Below, in pieces: positions 8,147 through 15,917 of a DNA stretch of 23,532 bases. Made by a program: the position numbers and the translations under genes. Every line of letters starts with the position of its first letter. Within the stretch, counting starts at the first letter, position 1. This DNA comes from Pseudomonadota bacterium. Its GTDB lineage: Bacteria > Pseudomonadota > Gammaproteobacteria > Pseudomonadales > Pseudomonadaceae. The stretch is from assembly GCA_023388335.1 (NCBI GenBank), contig JAEWGL010000170.1, forward strand, positions 1 to 23,532, written 5' to 3'. Below the pieces are notes generated by a model. It saw only the letters and a list, made by a program, of their open reading frames with translations, had not been told where the DNA came from and made no database searches.

Positions 8147-8920
8147 ATGGCATTCGAAACCATCCTGTTGGACATACATGGCAAGGTCGGCCTGATCACT
8201 CTCAACCGTCCCCAGGCATTGAACGCCTTGAACGCGCAGATCGTCGGCGAGATCAACCAGGCCCTAGACCAGCTAGAGCAAGACCCGAACATCGGCTGCG
8301 TGGTTCTAACCGGTTCCGCCAAGGCCTTCGCCGCAGGTGCCGACATCAAGGAAATGGCTGACCTGCGCTATCCGCAGATCTACGTCGATGACCTGTTCAG
8401 CGACGCCGACCGTATCGCCAACCGGCGTAAACCGATCATCGCCGCGGTATCCGGTTTTGCCCTGGGCGGCGGTTGTGAGCTGGCGATGATGTGCGACTTC
8501 ATCCTCGCTGCCGACAATGCCAAGTTTGGCCAGCCGGAAATCAACCTGGGCGTGCTGCCGGGCATGGGTGGCACCCAGCGGCTGACCCGCGCGGTGGGCA
8601 AGGCCAAGGCCATGGAGCTGTGCCTCAGTGGCCGCCTGATGGGCGCCGAGGAAGCCGAGCGTGCTGGGCTGGTGGCCCGTGTGATGCCGCAGGCCGAACT
8701 GCTGGAGGAAGCCCTGAAGGTGGCGGCGAGCATCGCCAGCAAATCGATGCCTGTGAGCATGATGGTCAAGGAAAGCGTCAATCGAGCGTTCGAAGTCACC
8801 CTTAGCGAAGGGGTGCGCTTCGAACGCCGGGTGTTCCATGCCGCCTTCGCCACCGAAGTCCAGAAGGAAGGCATGGCCGCGTTCATCGTCAAGCGCGAAG
8901 CGCAGTTCAAGGATCGCTGA
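8147..8920 (+). CDS. fadBx: Enoyl-CoA hydratase
   Basis: A 257-aa crotonase-fold protein that should hydrate 2-enoyl-CoA to (S)-3-hydroxyacyl-CoA, the step between the acyl-CoA dehydrogenase and the SDR of this operon. The oxyanion-hole motif AFAAGADIKEM and the second motif GFALGGGCELAMMCD are present; both catalytic glutamates are kept, Glu111 (GGCEL) and Glu131 (GQPEINLGVLPG). AAGGAG follows the stop of the preceding gene and is well spaced from ATG 8147; a longer frame from 8084 would overlap the dehydrogenase and is rejected. It is the last gene of the cassette and ends 16 bases before the stop of the convergent toxin-like gene, with no visible terminator. Confidence 0.95.
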   Translation: MAFETILLDIHGKVGLITLNRPQALNALNAQIVGEINQALDQLEQDPNIGCVVLTGSAKAFAAGADIKEMADLRYPQIYVDDLFSDADRIANRRKPIIAAVSGFALGGGCELAMMCDFILAADNAKFGQPEINLGVLPGMGGTQRLTRAVGKAKAMELCLSGRLMGAEEAERAGLVARVMPQAELLEEALKVAASIASKSMPVSMMVKESVNRAFEVTLSEGVRFERRVFHAAFATEVQKEGMAAFIVKREAQFKDR

Positions 8921-8936
8921 GGCCAGACGCCACGCG

Positions 8937-11900
8937 TTAAAGAGAAAAGAACACCGCTTGTGCCGCCGCCAGGGTGATGGGCGCGCGGTACACCGCGGTG
9001 ACCTGGCCGCTTGTGGGGTCACTGATTGCAGAGCCTTGGGCATAGCGTTGCTTGGCGGTCTTCAGGTGCCCTGCGGTGAAAGCGGTCTTGTCGCTGTCGT
9101 TGGCGCGGTAGTGGAAGTGCGCGTACCAGAGCGGCCGTCCTTCGTGCAACACCGCATACTCGTCCAGGTAATCCACCGGCCTGCCTTTGACCTTGGCCAA
9201 GGGTCTGCGTGTACCCTCGGCGCGTATTTGCAGCTTGCCCTTGCCGAGCAGGAACTGCAGCTCGCTCATCCTTGGCTTCTGTGCCAAAGCGACCTGGATA
9301 CGCAAGGCGAGCGCTTGGTCGTCGAGTGTCAGCGCCATGTCTTCCAAGGCTTTTATGGTGACCGCGGCGTCCTGGTTGCGGCTGGCCTCGTCGGTCTGGT
9401 TATCGGCGGTGAGGCGTTGCTCGATGGCATTGCGCTGAGAGGTGAGCAGTCCTGCCTGGTTTTGCAGGATTTCCTCGATCTCGACCGGCAGGTAGCTGGC
9501 CAGGTTGCGCGCTTGCAGGTTTTCCAGTTCCCGCCTGGCGGCGGCGATCAGCCGGTTGCTGTCCTTGAGTAGCCGACTCAGCTTATGCCCGGTATTGACC
9601 GGCTTGACGGCAGGGGTGTCGCGCACCGGCACCCATTGGTCCTGTTCGAGCCGGTAGGTGCGGGTCGAGGCTTGAGGGTCAGGACCTGGAATGTCCACCA
9701 GGTGATTGTCGCCCGCACGCGGCTGGCCGAGCAGTAGCCCATGCTCTGCGGTCTCGATCAGGCCAGGCAACTGGCTGCGCAATTGCTGGACCGTCGTCGC
9801 CGGAGGCGCATAGGGGTACTCGGCAAGCTCCTCGTCAAGGCGGCGCTTGAAGTCTGCCAGGTCGTCCTGGAGGATCTTCAGCTCAGTCCGCGCCGCCGGA
9901 CTGTTCAGGCGTTCCTGCAGATTGCCAAGCTGGCGCTCAGCGGCACCGAACTGCTGCGCGATACTGCGCAGCAATCGGCTGATGGCCTCATCGCTGGCCT
10001 GCGGGAGGTTCTCCAGCTGTACGTGCTGGGAGATCCCCAGGTTCAGGTTCGTCCAGGCGCGGTCCATCCAATAGCTGGCCTCGTCGTCCAACTGATGGAT
10101 CAGCGACAATCGATTGATGCTCATCTCCATGCGCAGGTAGCGCCAGCTCTGCGAATTGGGCAGGGTAAGCCACAGGCGTTCGCTGGCCGCTAGAAGCTCG
10201 GTGATGCGTGGCTGTGACCGGCTTGCGAGTCGTTTCAATTGATCATGGGTGGCGCGGACCTGTTCGGTGTTGGTCAGCAGTTGATCGACCAGTGGGGCCA
10301 GGACATCGAGCCGTTCCTTGAGCGCGCGCTCATCGGCGGGCGTTAGCTCGTAGCCTCGTTCGTTATTCTTGTGGAACTCGAGAAATTGCAGGCGTCTGGG
10401 TTTGTAGAGCTTTTGCAAGGTTGCGTGGGTTGCTTGCAGGCTTCGTAGCCGTTGGTGAAGCGCGTAGGCGCGAAGAATCTTGTAATCCTTGAGTACGGCT
10501 TTCTCGTTGCGTTGCTTCAAGCGCTCCAGGTGTTCTTCCCAGAAGCTCGCGAAGGCCTTGGTCTTCTCCAGGTAGTTGCGCAGGATGGGTTCGGGCGCCT
10601 CGGCCGACGCCAGTTGGGCGATCTTTTCGAGGTAGGCGCGCTGGGTCTTGCTGTATTCGCCGTCCTGCTTGAGTTGGGCGTCCAGGTGGGCGACCGACGT
10701 TTCATTGCTGACTTTCAACCGGCTCAGGCGGCTTTGCAACGGCTGGCCGCCGCGCAGGCGCAAGCGCAGGTCCAGGCGCCAGCGCCCCGCTTCGTCGCGG
10801 ATGAGCCAGGGGCCCAAGGGTTCCCCCTCCACCCTGTTGAGGATGCGTGGCTGGGCCTGAAGCGGGTCGTATACGACGCTATAGACCTTGCCTTCGATGC
10901 GGGCCCATAGGCTTTCCTGATACAGGTACAGTCCCTGTAAGGGACCGGACGGCACTGGCGCGCCGAGCGCCTCGGGCAACAGTGGCGCCTGCAGCTTCTG
11001 GAGCTGCTCGCGCTGCGCGGCGGACAGCCGCTGGTCAGGACGGGACCAACTGAAGTCCAGTTCCCGCGCGAAGCCTGAAGCGCCCAGTACGCTAGGTATG
11101 GCGGGGGTATTCGATGGTTCGTCGAGCGTTTCCGTCGCAGCGGTTCGCCCAGGTGTCGACTCCAGAGACGCCCGCTCGAGGTCTAGGCGTTCTACCGCGT
11201 GAGTGAGCAGCAGGATAGCGATATTGGTCAGCAATGTGATCAACGCATCGACTTGCCCTGGCGAATCCTTCCCTGGCTGGTCAGTGATGAACTCGGCCAG
11301 CACCATGTCCATTTGTACCAGCCAGGCGGCCCTTGCCAGCGCACCGTCGGCAAAGGGCAGGAGGGTGTTGAGCAGCAGCCAGCCAAGGCGTTCCCAACGC
11401 TGCCAGCGGGTCTGCGCGCTGCTGAGTGCCTGTTCGCTGAAATTGCTGATGGTCTCCTCGACACAGGCCCGGTATAGCGCCTGGCCAATGTCCGCGACAG
11501 GCATTTGGCGAGTGATGATCACTGGCGCTGGCTTGCTGAAGGGCACTGACAATGTGTCATCGAGCGCAAAGAACAGATGCGGCTCGAGGAAACCGCCGTG
11601 GGCATACACGCGCCGGTCCACCTCGGGCAAGCGATGCAACAGGTCGTCCTGCAAAGGGCCGGGTGTGCTGACGGCCGCGAACAGTGCGGGCCTGTTCGCG
11701 AACTCCAGCAGCCGGTCGGGGTGCAACGGCCGGTACAGCAGGCATAGCGTGCTGCTGGGCGATTCGCTCTCGATGAGCCAGGCGTTGAGCGGCAGGTCAG
11801 GAGTGGCATCCATCCTGCGCTTGAAACCCAGGGGGCGCAGGATCCAGCGTGGCTGTTCTTCGCCGGGCTCGAGGGCCAGCGCCTGGCTGACAGCATCCAC

Positions 11901-13511
11901 CCCCTGCATGCTGAGGCCCTGGTCGCGCAGGTGCAGCTCCATCGCCTCGGCGGGTAACTGGGTACGCAGATAGGATATGAGCAGGTGCTGGCGCTCGGAC
12001 GCTTGAGCGGGATCGTCGAGCAGCCTTTGCTTCAACATGCGTGGGTAGTTTGCGCCGATGTCCACATCCGTGATCACGCGGCGCAGGTAGCGCTCGTCGA
12101 ACCAGGAGGGCACGGGTTGCCCGCGGTGCGATTCCAGCATGACCGTTCCCGGCTGCAACAGGCCGAGATTGGCGATGGCCAATTGGGCGAGTGAGAAGCT
12201 GACGTCCTGAACGGTATGGTCGATGACCGGCGAACCCCCAACTGGCAAGGCCGCGGCCGTTACCTGATGGTTCACCACGCGTAAGTCCCGCAGGTCCATG
12301 TCGAACTGCGGATGATCAGTCTCGATGCGCTGTGCGATTTTTTCCAAGGCGAAATCCTGCGCACTGGCAATGCCATCCAGCCAGCCTTTGCCCTGGGCAT
12401 CGAAATGGGCTTCGGCGATATCCGCGAGCATTGCGGCATAGCGCATGTGCAGCTCGGCCGGAGCAGTGCGCAACCAGGCGGGCAAATGGGCGAAGATGCG
12501 CTTGTAGTTGTCCTGTTCGCTGATGGTGCAGAACTCCAGCAGTGAGGTCATGCGGTCCAGTGTCTGGTTCAACGCGGCGGCGCGATGCTGTGAGGCGTAG
12601 GTGGCGCTGGCACGTTCGATCAGATGCAGCTGCTGGTTCAGCAGTCCCATCGCCTGGGCTTCGAACACGTGCGAGGATGTTTCGGTAAGCATCAACTGTG
12701 GCGGGAGCGGTACCCGATGCCGAGGCCAGTGATTGCCGATGATATCGAGCAACTGCTGGCGCGAGTCGAACGTCAGTAGCCGACCGGTCAAGGTATAAAG
12801 CAGCGTGATCGAGCGGCCTGGCGCATCTTCGGTACGTTCGATCAGCAAGGCGCTCGCCAGGTTGGGGTCCATTCGGCTGGCCGATGAGAGATCGACCTGC
12901 AGGTTGAACACCCTGACCGTGTCGCTGTTGGCCCAGCTTGCTTGCTCATCGCGCCGGGGGTACGCCTGCACCAGGTGGGCCAGCGCAGCGGCGGGTCGAC
13001 TCAGGCGATGCTTGTGGACACCCGCGTCGATGGCGATTTTCAATTGCTCCTGGAGGTACTGCGCATGCCAGGACCACGGCGATTGTCCGGCGCTGTCGGT
13101 GCTGCTCCAGAACGCGGCCAGCGCTTGCTGGAAGCTGTCGATCAGCCACGGGCCGCATTCGTTGAGCAGGCGTTCCACAGCATGCAGGTCCAGCTCCACC
13201 GCCCATCGCGGGTCGCTGTCGTCGCGGCTGCTGAGGAAGTCCTCGCCGCTAGTGAGGTTCAGGGTAGTGCGCTTGCAGTACCGCTCCACCAGTACGTTTT
13301 GCAAAGGACGGACCCAGGGTTTGTGCGGTGACGACCTGGCTGTGACCAGGAACAGTTCCAGGGGGTGGTGGCGGCTGCTCAATTGACGTTGCTGCCACTG
13401 CTCCTTCAGTACCGTGCCGGCGACATCCACCAGTTGCGGATGGGAGGCGAAGCGTTTTGCGAGAGGACAGCCCAAGGTGCTGTCTTCGGCGAGGCGTTTA
13501 TGAATGACCAT
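8937..13511 (-). CDS. Giant dermonecrotic-toxin-domain (DUF6543-type) protein
   Basis: A 1524-aa protein of the large toxin-like family common in Pseudomonas and annotated as dermonecrotic toxin domain or DUF6543. Family-like stretches: about 435-505 (SLAQLAIANLG, then WFDERYLRRVITDVDIGANYP), a hydrophobic helical section (about 705-775, NTLLPFADGALARAAWL and ITLLTNIAILLL) that could insert in a membrane, a Trp/Tyr module (about 858-922, LWARIEGKVYSV ... GPWLI ... GRWRL) matching the one in the upstream NEL protein, a long charged helical or coiled-coil-like region (about 930-1340), and a C-terminal segment (PLWYAHFHY ... AFTAGHLKT) that I recall as recurrent in the family. No LRR, NEL or recognised enzyme motif and no signal peptide is seen. 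AGGAA lies nine bases upstream of the ATG. More TTG and other minor codons than the acyl-CoA genes (judged by eye) suggests accessory DNA. Toxicity is inferred from family name only. Confidence 0.85.
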   Translation of the reverse strand: MVIHKRLAEDSTLGCPLAKRFASHPQLVDVAGTVLKEQWQQRQLSSRHHPLELFLVTARSSPHKPWVRPLQNVLVERYCKRTTLNLTSGEDFLSSRDDSDPRWAVELDLHAVERLLNECGPWLIDSFQQALAAFWSSTDSAGQSPWSWHAQYLQEQLKIAIDAGVHKHRLSRPAAALAHLVQAYPRRDEQASWANSDTVRVFNLQVDLSSASRMDPNLASALLIERTEDAPGRSITLLYTLTGRLLTFDSRQQLLDIIGNHWPRHRVPLPPQLMLTETSSHVFEAQAMGLLNQQLHLIERASATYASQHRAAALNQTLDRMTSLLEFCTISEQDNYKRIFAHLPAWLRTAPAELHMRYAAMLADIAEAHFDAQGKGWLDGIASAQDFALEKIAQRIETDHPQFDMDLRDLRVVNHQVTAAALPVGGSPVIDHTVQDVSFSLAQLAIANLGLLQPGTVMLESHRGQPVPSWFDERYLRRVITDVDIGANYPRMLKQRLLDDPAQASERQHLLISYLRTQLPAEAMELHLRDQGLSMQGVDAVSQALALEPGEEQPRWILRPLGFKRRMDATPDLPLNAWLIESESPSSTLCLLYRPLHPDRLLEFANRPALFAAVSTPGPLQDDLLHRLPEVDRRVYAHGGFLEPHLFFALDDTLSVPFSKPAPVIITRQMPVADIGQALYRACVEETISNFSEQALSSAQTRWQRWERLGWLLLNTLLPFADGALARAAWLVQMDMVLAEFITDQPGKDSPGQVDALITLLTNIAILLLTHAVERLDLERASLESTPGRTAATETLDEPSNTPAIPSVLGASGFARELDFSWSRPDQRLSAAQREQLQKLQAPLLPEALGAPVPSGPLQGLYLYQESLWARIEGKVYSVVYDPLQAQPRILNRVEGEPLGPWLIRDEAGRWRLDLRLRLRGGQPLQSRLSRLKVSNETSVAHLDAQLKQDGEYSKTQRAYLEKIAQLASAEAPEPILRNYLEKTKAFASFWEEHLERLKQRNEKAVLKDYKILRAYALHQRLRSLQATHATLQKLYKPRRLQFLEFHKNNERGYELTPADERALKERLDVLAPLVDQLLTNTEQVRATHDQLKRLASRSQPRITELLAASERLWLTLPNSQSWRYLRMEMSINRLSLIHQLDDEASYWMDRAWTNLNLGISQHVQLENLPQASDEAISRLLRSIAQQFGAAERQLGNLQERLNSPAARTELKILQDDLADFKRRLDEELAEYPYAPPATTVQQLRSQLPGLIETAEHGLLLGQPRAGDNHLVDIPGPDPQASTRTYRLEQDQWVPVRDTPAVKPVNTGHKLSRLLKDSNRLIAAARRELENLQARNLASYLPVEIEEILQNQAGLLTSQRNAIEQRLTADNQTDEASRNQDAAVTIKALEDMALTLDDQALALRIQVALAQKPRMSELQFLLGKGKLQIRAEGTRRPLAKVKGRPVDYLDEYAVLHEGRPLWYAHFHYRANDSDKTAFTAGHLKTAKQRYAQGSAISDPTSGQVTAVYRAPITLAAAQAVFFSL

Positions 13512-13995
13512 GTCAAGGCGTTCCTGCGGGGGAGAGGGCCTCCATCAAGCCAGCGGCGTGCGCAGCCGTTGCAGTAGACCGTTACCACCCGCTGTCGGCT
13601 GACCTCATGGTCGTGGGCCATGGCCAATTCGGGGTATGACTTGGGGCACCTTTAACAAGCTCGTTGGTCGAAAGCGGGCAGCCGGGCATCTGGTCGCGCG
13701 ATTTGCGCTGACAGGGCAGCCTTTATCCCTGCAAACAATGGTTGCCGCCACAGCTTGGTACTCGGGCAAACTGCTCCAGACCAGGCCCGCAAATGGCGGT
13801 TTTGATCCCGATAAGCGCAATCCATGCTGTTTCAGTCAATTGCCCTGTCATTTCTGTTGCCCAGTGCGACGTGGCACCTTAGACTGCCGCCCCCTGTAAA
13901 TAGAGTGCCGCATGGTGCTTGAGAATTCCGCCTCCGGCGAGCCATCGTCGGGGCACCCGATTCGCCTAAATGCACGTATTTTTATAGAGAAGTCG
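13512..13995. other. 484-bp gene-free divergent region
   Basis: This lies between the start of the giant toxin-like gene (-) and dksA2 (+) and should carry both promoters. Short open frames occur (for example 13636-13899 on +) but have no Shine-Dalgarno, no recognisable protein features and Cys/Arg/Pro-rich translations, so I do not call them. I looked for a Zur-like palindrome (GTTATA-N2-TATAAC type) before dksA2 and saw none. The 30 bases before dksA2 are AT-rich (ATTTTTATAGAG). Confidence 0.6.
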
Positions 13996-14400
13996 ATGAC
14001 CAAGGAAAAGTTGCTGGCCATGCCGGCCGATGACTACATGAACGCTGAGCAACTGGCGTTCTTCACCGAGTTGCTGCATTCGACGAAAGTCCAGACCCAG
14101 GAGCGCATCGAACAGAGCCGCATAACCATCGAGAGCCTGGACAGCCCGGCTGACCCGGCCGATGCCGCTTCCGTCGAGGAAGAGCGTCACTGGCTGGTCA
14201 ATGCCATCGAGCGTGATCAGCGCCTGCTGCCGCAATTGGAAATGGCCCTGGGTCGGATCGTCGATGAGACCTTCGGCTGGTGTGACGACAGCGGCGAGCC
14301 GATCGGTCTGAAGCGTCTGCTGATCAGCCCGACCACCAAGTACTGCATCGAAGCGCAGGAACGTCACGAGCAGATCGACAAGCACCAACGCCAGGTCTGA
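13996..14400 (+). CDS. dksA2: DksA2-like RNA polymerase-binding regulator lacking full zinc site
   Basis: A 134-aa TraR/DksA-family protein. DksA proteins enter the RNA polymerase secondary channel and, with ppGpp, repress stable RNA promoters and activate amino-acid biosynthesis promoters. The N-terminal half (about 15-90) is the helical coiled-coil arm; the C-terminal zinc-finger-like part reads GWCDDSGEPIG ... TTKYCIEA, so only the first and third of the four DksA cysteines are kept, the others being Ser and Ala. This is the arrangement of Pseudomonas DksA2, which works without zinc and in P. aeruginosa substitutes for DksA under zinc limitation. The start at 13996 gives the usual 134-aa length; its Shine-Dalgarno (AGAGAAG) is weak, and a longer frame from 13912 is less likely. 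It ends at a strong terminator, so it appears monocistronic. Confidence 0.9.
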   Translation: MTKEKLLAMPADDYMNAEQLAFFTELLHSTKVQTQERIEQSRITIESLDSPADPADAASVEEERHWLVNAIERDQRLLPQLEMALGRIVDETFGWCDDSGEPIGLKRLLISPTTKYCIEAQERHEQIDKHQRQV

Positions 14401-14414
14401 CCTGTCTCAGGTGC

Positions 14415-14446
14415 AAGGCCCCGTGGAGCGATCCACGGGGCCTTTT
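14415..14446 (+). terminator. Intrinsic terminator of dksA2
   Basis: A perfect 13-bp stem (AAGGCCCCGTGGA, 14415-14427; TCCACGGGGCCTT, 14432-14444) with a GCGA loop begins 14 bases after the dksA2 stop. The T-rich end is TTTT then GCTTTCT. GC-rich stem plus U-run is a textbook rho-independent terminator. Confidence 0.93.
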
Positions 14447-14579
14447 GCTTTCTCGTGGGCGCACGTCGGCTTTATTGCCCTCCATGCAACAGAGCTATAC
14501 CGGCAATAGCTTCTTCCAGCCGCAAGACGGGCGTATCATGGCGATATAGTTAGGGTGCTAATGAAATTGGGAGGATAGG

Positions 14580-14795
14580 ATGGCAAGCCGAGTCGATGTG
14601 GCCGTGATGATTGGCAGCGGTGTACCCGTCACATTGCAAGCGCTGGGCAAGCGCATCTGTTGGGTGGTGCTTGTCGACGGAGAGCGGTGCGGCACTGCCT
14701 TTGCGAGCCGCACTGAGGCGCTGGAGTGCCAGGCCGCCTGGATCGAAGCACTACAAGGTATTCGACCTCGAGCGAGCCTGCGTCAGGTGGTGTGA
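14580..14795 (+). CDS. Small hypothetical protein (71 aa)
   Basis: I do not recognise this protein. It is supported by a strong Shine-Dalgarno (GGAGG, 14570-14574) five bases before ATG and by its position after the dksA2 terminator, where it must have its own promoter; a possible -10 TATAGT lies at 14545-14550 without a convincing -35. The translation is compact: a beta-strand-rich centre (ICWVVLVDGERCGTAFAS) followed by a helix (TEALECQAAWIEALQGI), with two cysteines. No signal peptide or membrane segment. Its stop is eight bases from the stop of the next gene on the other strand. Confidence 0.65.
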   Translation: MASRVDVAVMIGSGVPVTLQALGKRICWVVLVDGERCGTAFASRTEALECQAAWIEALQGIRPRASLRQVV

Positions 14796-14803
14796 CGGAC
14801 GTT

Positions 14804-15016
14804 TTAGCGCTCCAGGGCGCGCGCCAAGGCACAGGCATCGTTGTGGCGTCGACGAAATCCCTTGACCCGTCCAGTAGCCCATTCGGTGATATGGAAGAAG
14901 TTGATGCCAGCTGGGATCACGACATAGCGCGCAGCGCCCTCGCCTGACCCTATCAGGGGATGATTGAGGTAAGAAATGTTCATCACCTCTCGACGTAATT
15001 CAGTGTTTTCGTGCAT
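14804..15016 (-). CDS. Small hypothetical protein (70 aa)
   Basis: Not recognised. The start at 15016 is chosen because AGGGAAAGG stands three bases upstream on the minus strand; the frame can extend to 15079 but without a better site. The translation is soluble and looks folded: a short strand (ARYVVIPAGINFFHITEWATG) and a basic, His/Arg-containing segment (RVKGFRRRHNDACALARALE). It is convergent with the 71-aa gene. It could be a small regulatory or nucleic-acid-binding protein, but that is a guess from its basic C-terminus. Confidence 0.65.
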   Translation of the reverse strand: MHENTELRREVMNISYLNHPLIGSGEGAARYVVIPAGINFFHITEWATGRVKGFRRRHNDACALARALER

Positions 15017-15331
15017 ATTCCTTTCCCTGTAATGTGCAGTTGTGAACCGGGAGCCCGTTCTGCCTAGGGCTGGATGCATCTATCGCATTTTTTCTGGCAG
15101 TTTTGCTGTCAGATATTACGTCTCCTGTAACGGTAATCTGCCGAAAGTCTGTCCTGCGACCTTGGCCTGCAGGCAAGTGTGATGTTTCCCGCACACTTGG
15201 ACTACTGTCTGCACAGACGCTTCGCGCATTTACCCTATAGTCTTTAGACTTCCACTTTGAAGTGCCGTTGCCTTCGTGCAGTCATGCTGTGTACGCGGTG
15301 GCGGAGTGTAATCGGTTTGAGGAATTGTTCA
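15017..15331. other. 315-bp divergent intergenic region
   Basis: This separates the 70-aa gene (-) from the 156-aa gene (+). It holds the inverted repeat at 15174-15199, a second short near-palindrome GTCTGCACAGAC (15207-15218), and a possible -10 TATAGT at 15236-15241 for the plus-strand gene; no good -35 accompanies it. No further gene is supported. Confidence 0.55.
15174..15199. repeat. 8-bp perfect inverted repeat, operator-like
   Basis: CAAGTGTG (15174-15181) and CACACTTG (15192-15199) are exact reverse complements with a 10-base centre. No T-run follows on either strand, so it is not a terminator; the place in a divergent promoter region suits a protein-binding site. Function is inferred only. 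Confidence 0.4.
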
Positions 15332-15802
15332 TTGGCAGTCAGCACTCTGGATACCCATGCCCTGTTTGCCCTGGGCGATCTGCGGGCCAAGTTGGTCAAG
15401 CAGTTTCAAGGGCGTTTCGTCTATATCACCGAGCAGAATGCGGAAGGCCTTTACATGGCCGAACTCGACACCGACAGCGCGTTGGTGGTCGACGACAAGC
15501 AGCGGCTTGAACTGAAAGTGGGTGATCACTTTCGGGCAGCTGTGCTGCCTAGCCGTGAAGGCGGCAAACTGGAAATCCGCTTCCGCGACATCAAGCTCAA
15601 CGTCTACGGCCTGGGCGACTACGCCTTCGTCTCGGTGCCCGAGGGTGAGGGCATCGTGTTCCGTGAAGGCCAGGGCGTGATGCTGGTTTTCGCCGCCCAC
15701 CAGCAACTGCAGGAAGGCCTGGGCAAGGTACTCAAGACCGCCACGGGCAAGGTCGCCAAGTGGCGCAAGGGCGAGATGACTACTTTCAAGGCCAGTGAAT
15801 AA
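15332..15802 (+). CDS. Conserved-looking hypothetical protein (156 aa), TTG start
   Basis: I do not recognise a named family. The frame is open from 15257, but the first part looks non-coding; GAGGA at 15319-15323, eight bases before TTG 15332, supports a start there and a mature sequence beginning (M)AVSTLDTHALFALGDL. The protein is soluble: beta-rich centre (GRFVYITEQNAEGLYMAEL, LKVGDHFRAAVL, LEIRFRDIKLNVYGLGDYA) and a basic C-terminal tail (LKTATGKVAKWRKGEMTTF). No signal peptide, membrane helix or catalytic motif is seen. It lies between two unknown small genes and the downstream end of the convergent antiporter operon, so context gives no function. Confidence 0.75.
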   Translation: MAVSTLDTHALFALGDLRAKLVKQFQGRFVYITEQNAEGLYMAELDTDSALVVDDKQRLELKVGDHFRAAVLPSREGGKLEIRFRDIKLNVYGLGDYAFVSVPEGEGIVFREGQGVMLVFAAHQQLQEGLGKVLKTATGKVAKWRKGEMTTFKASE

Positions 15803-15917
15803 GCATCGAAGGCGCTGCCGCTGAAGGGCAGGATGGGCGTTTCAGCGCCTGAGCCAGCACTGATGTTCCGTCGCGGGGCAGGGGCGCCTGAAGCCGCCCG
15901 TGCTTGCCCGTGACGGT

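Noticed and set aside
7009..8349. 446-aa minus-strand open frame
   Set aside because: Antisense to the acyl-CoA dehydrogenase and hydratase genes, both of which have intact catalytic motifs.
13636..13899. 87-aa plus-strand open frame in the 484-bp gene-free region
   Set aside because: No Shine-Dalgarno, unusual Cys/Arg/Pro-rich tail, nothing recognisable; may be chance.
15811..15849. GGCGCTG/CAGCGCC inverted repeat as terminator for the convergent genes
   Set aside because: 25-base loop and no T-run on either strand, so it is not called a terminator.
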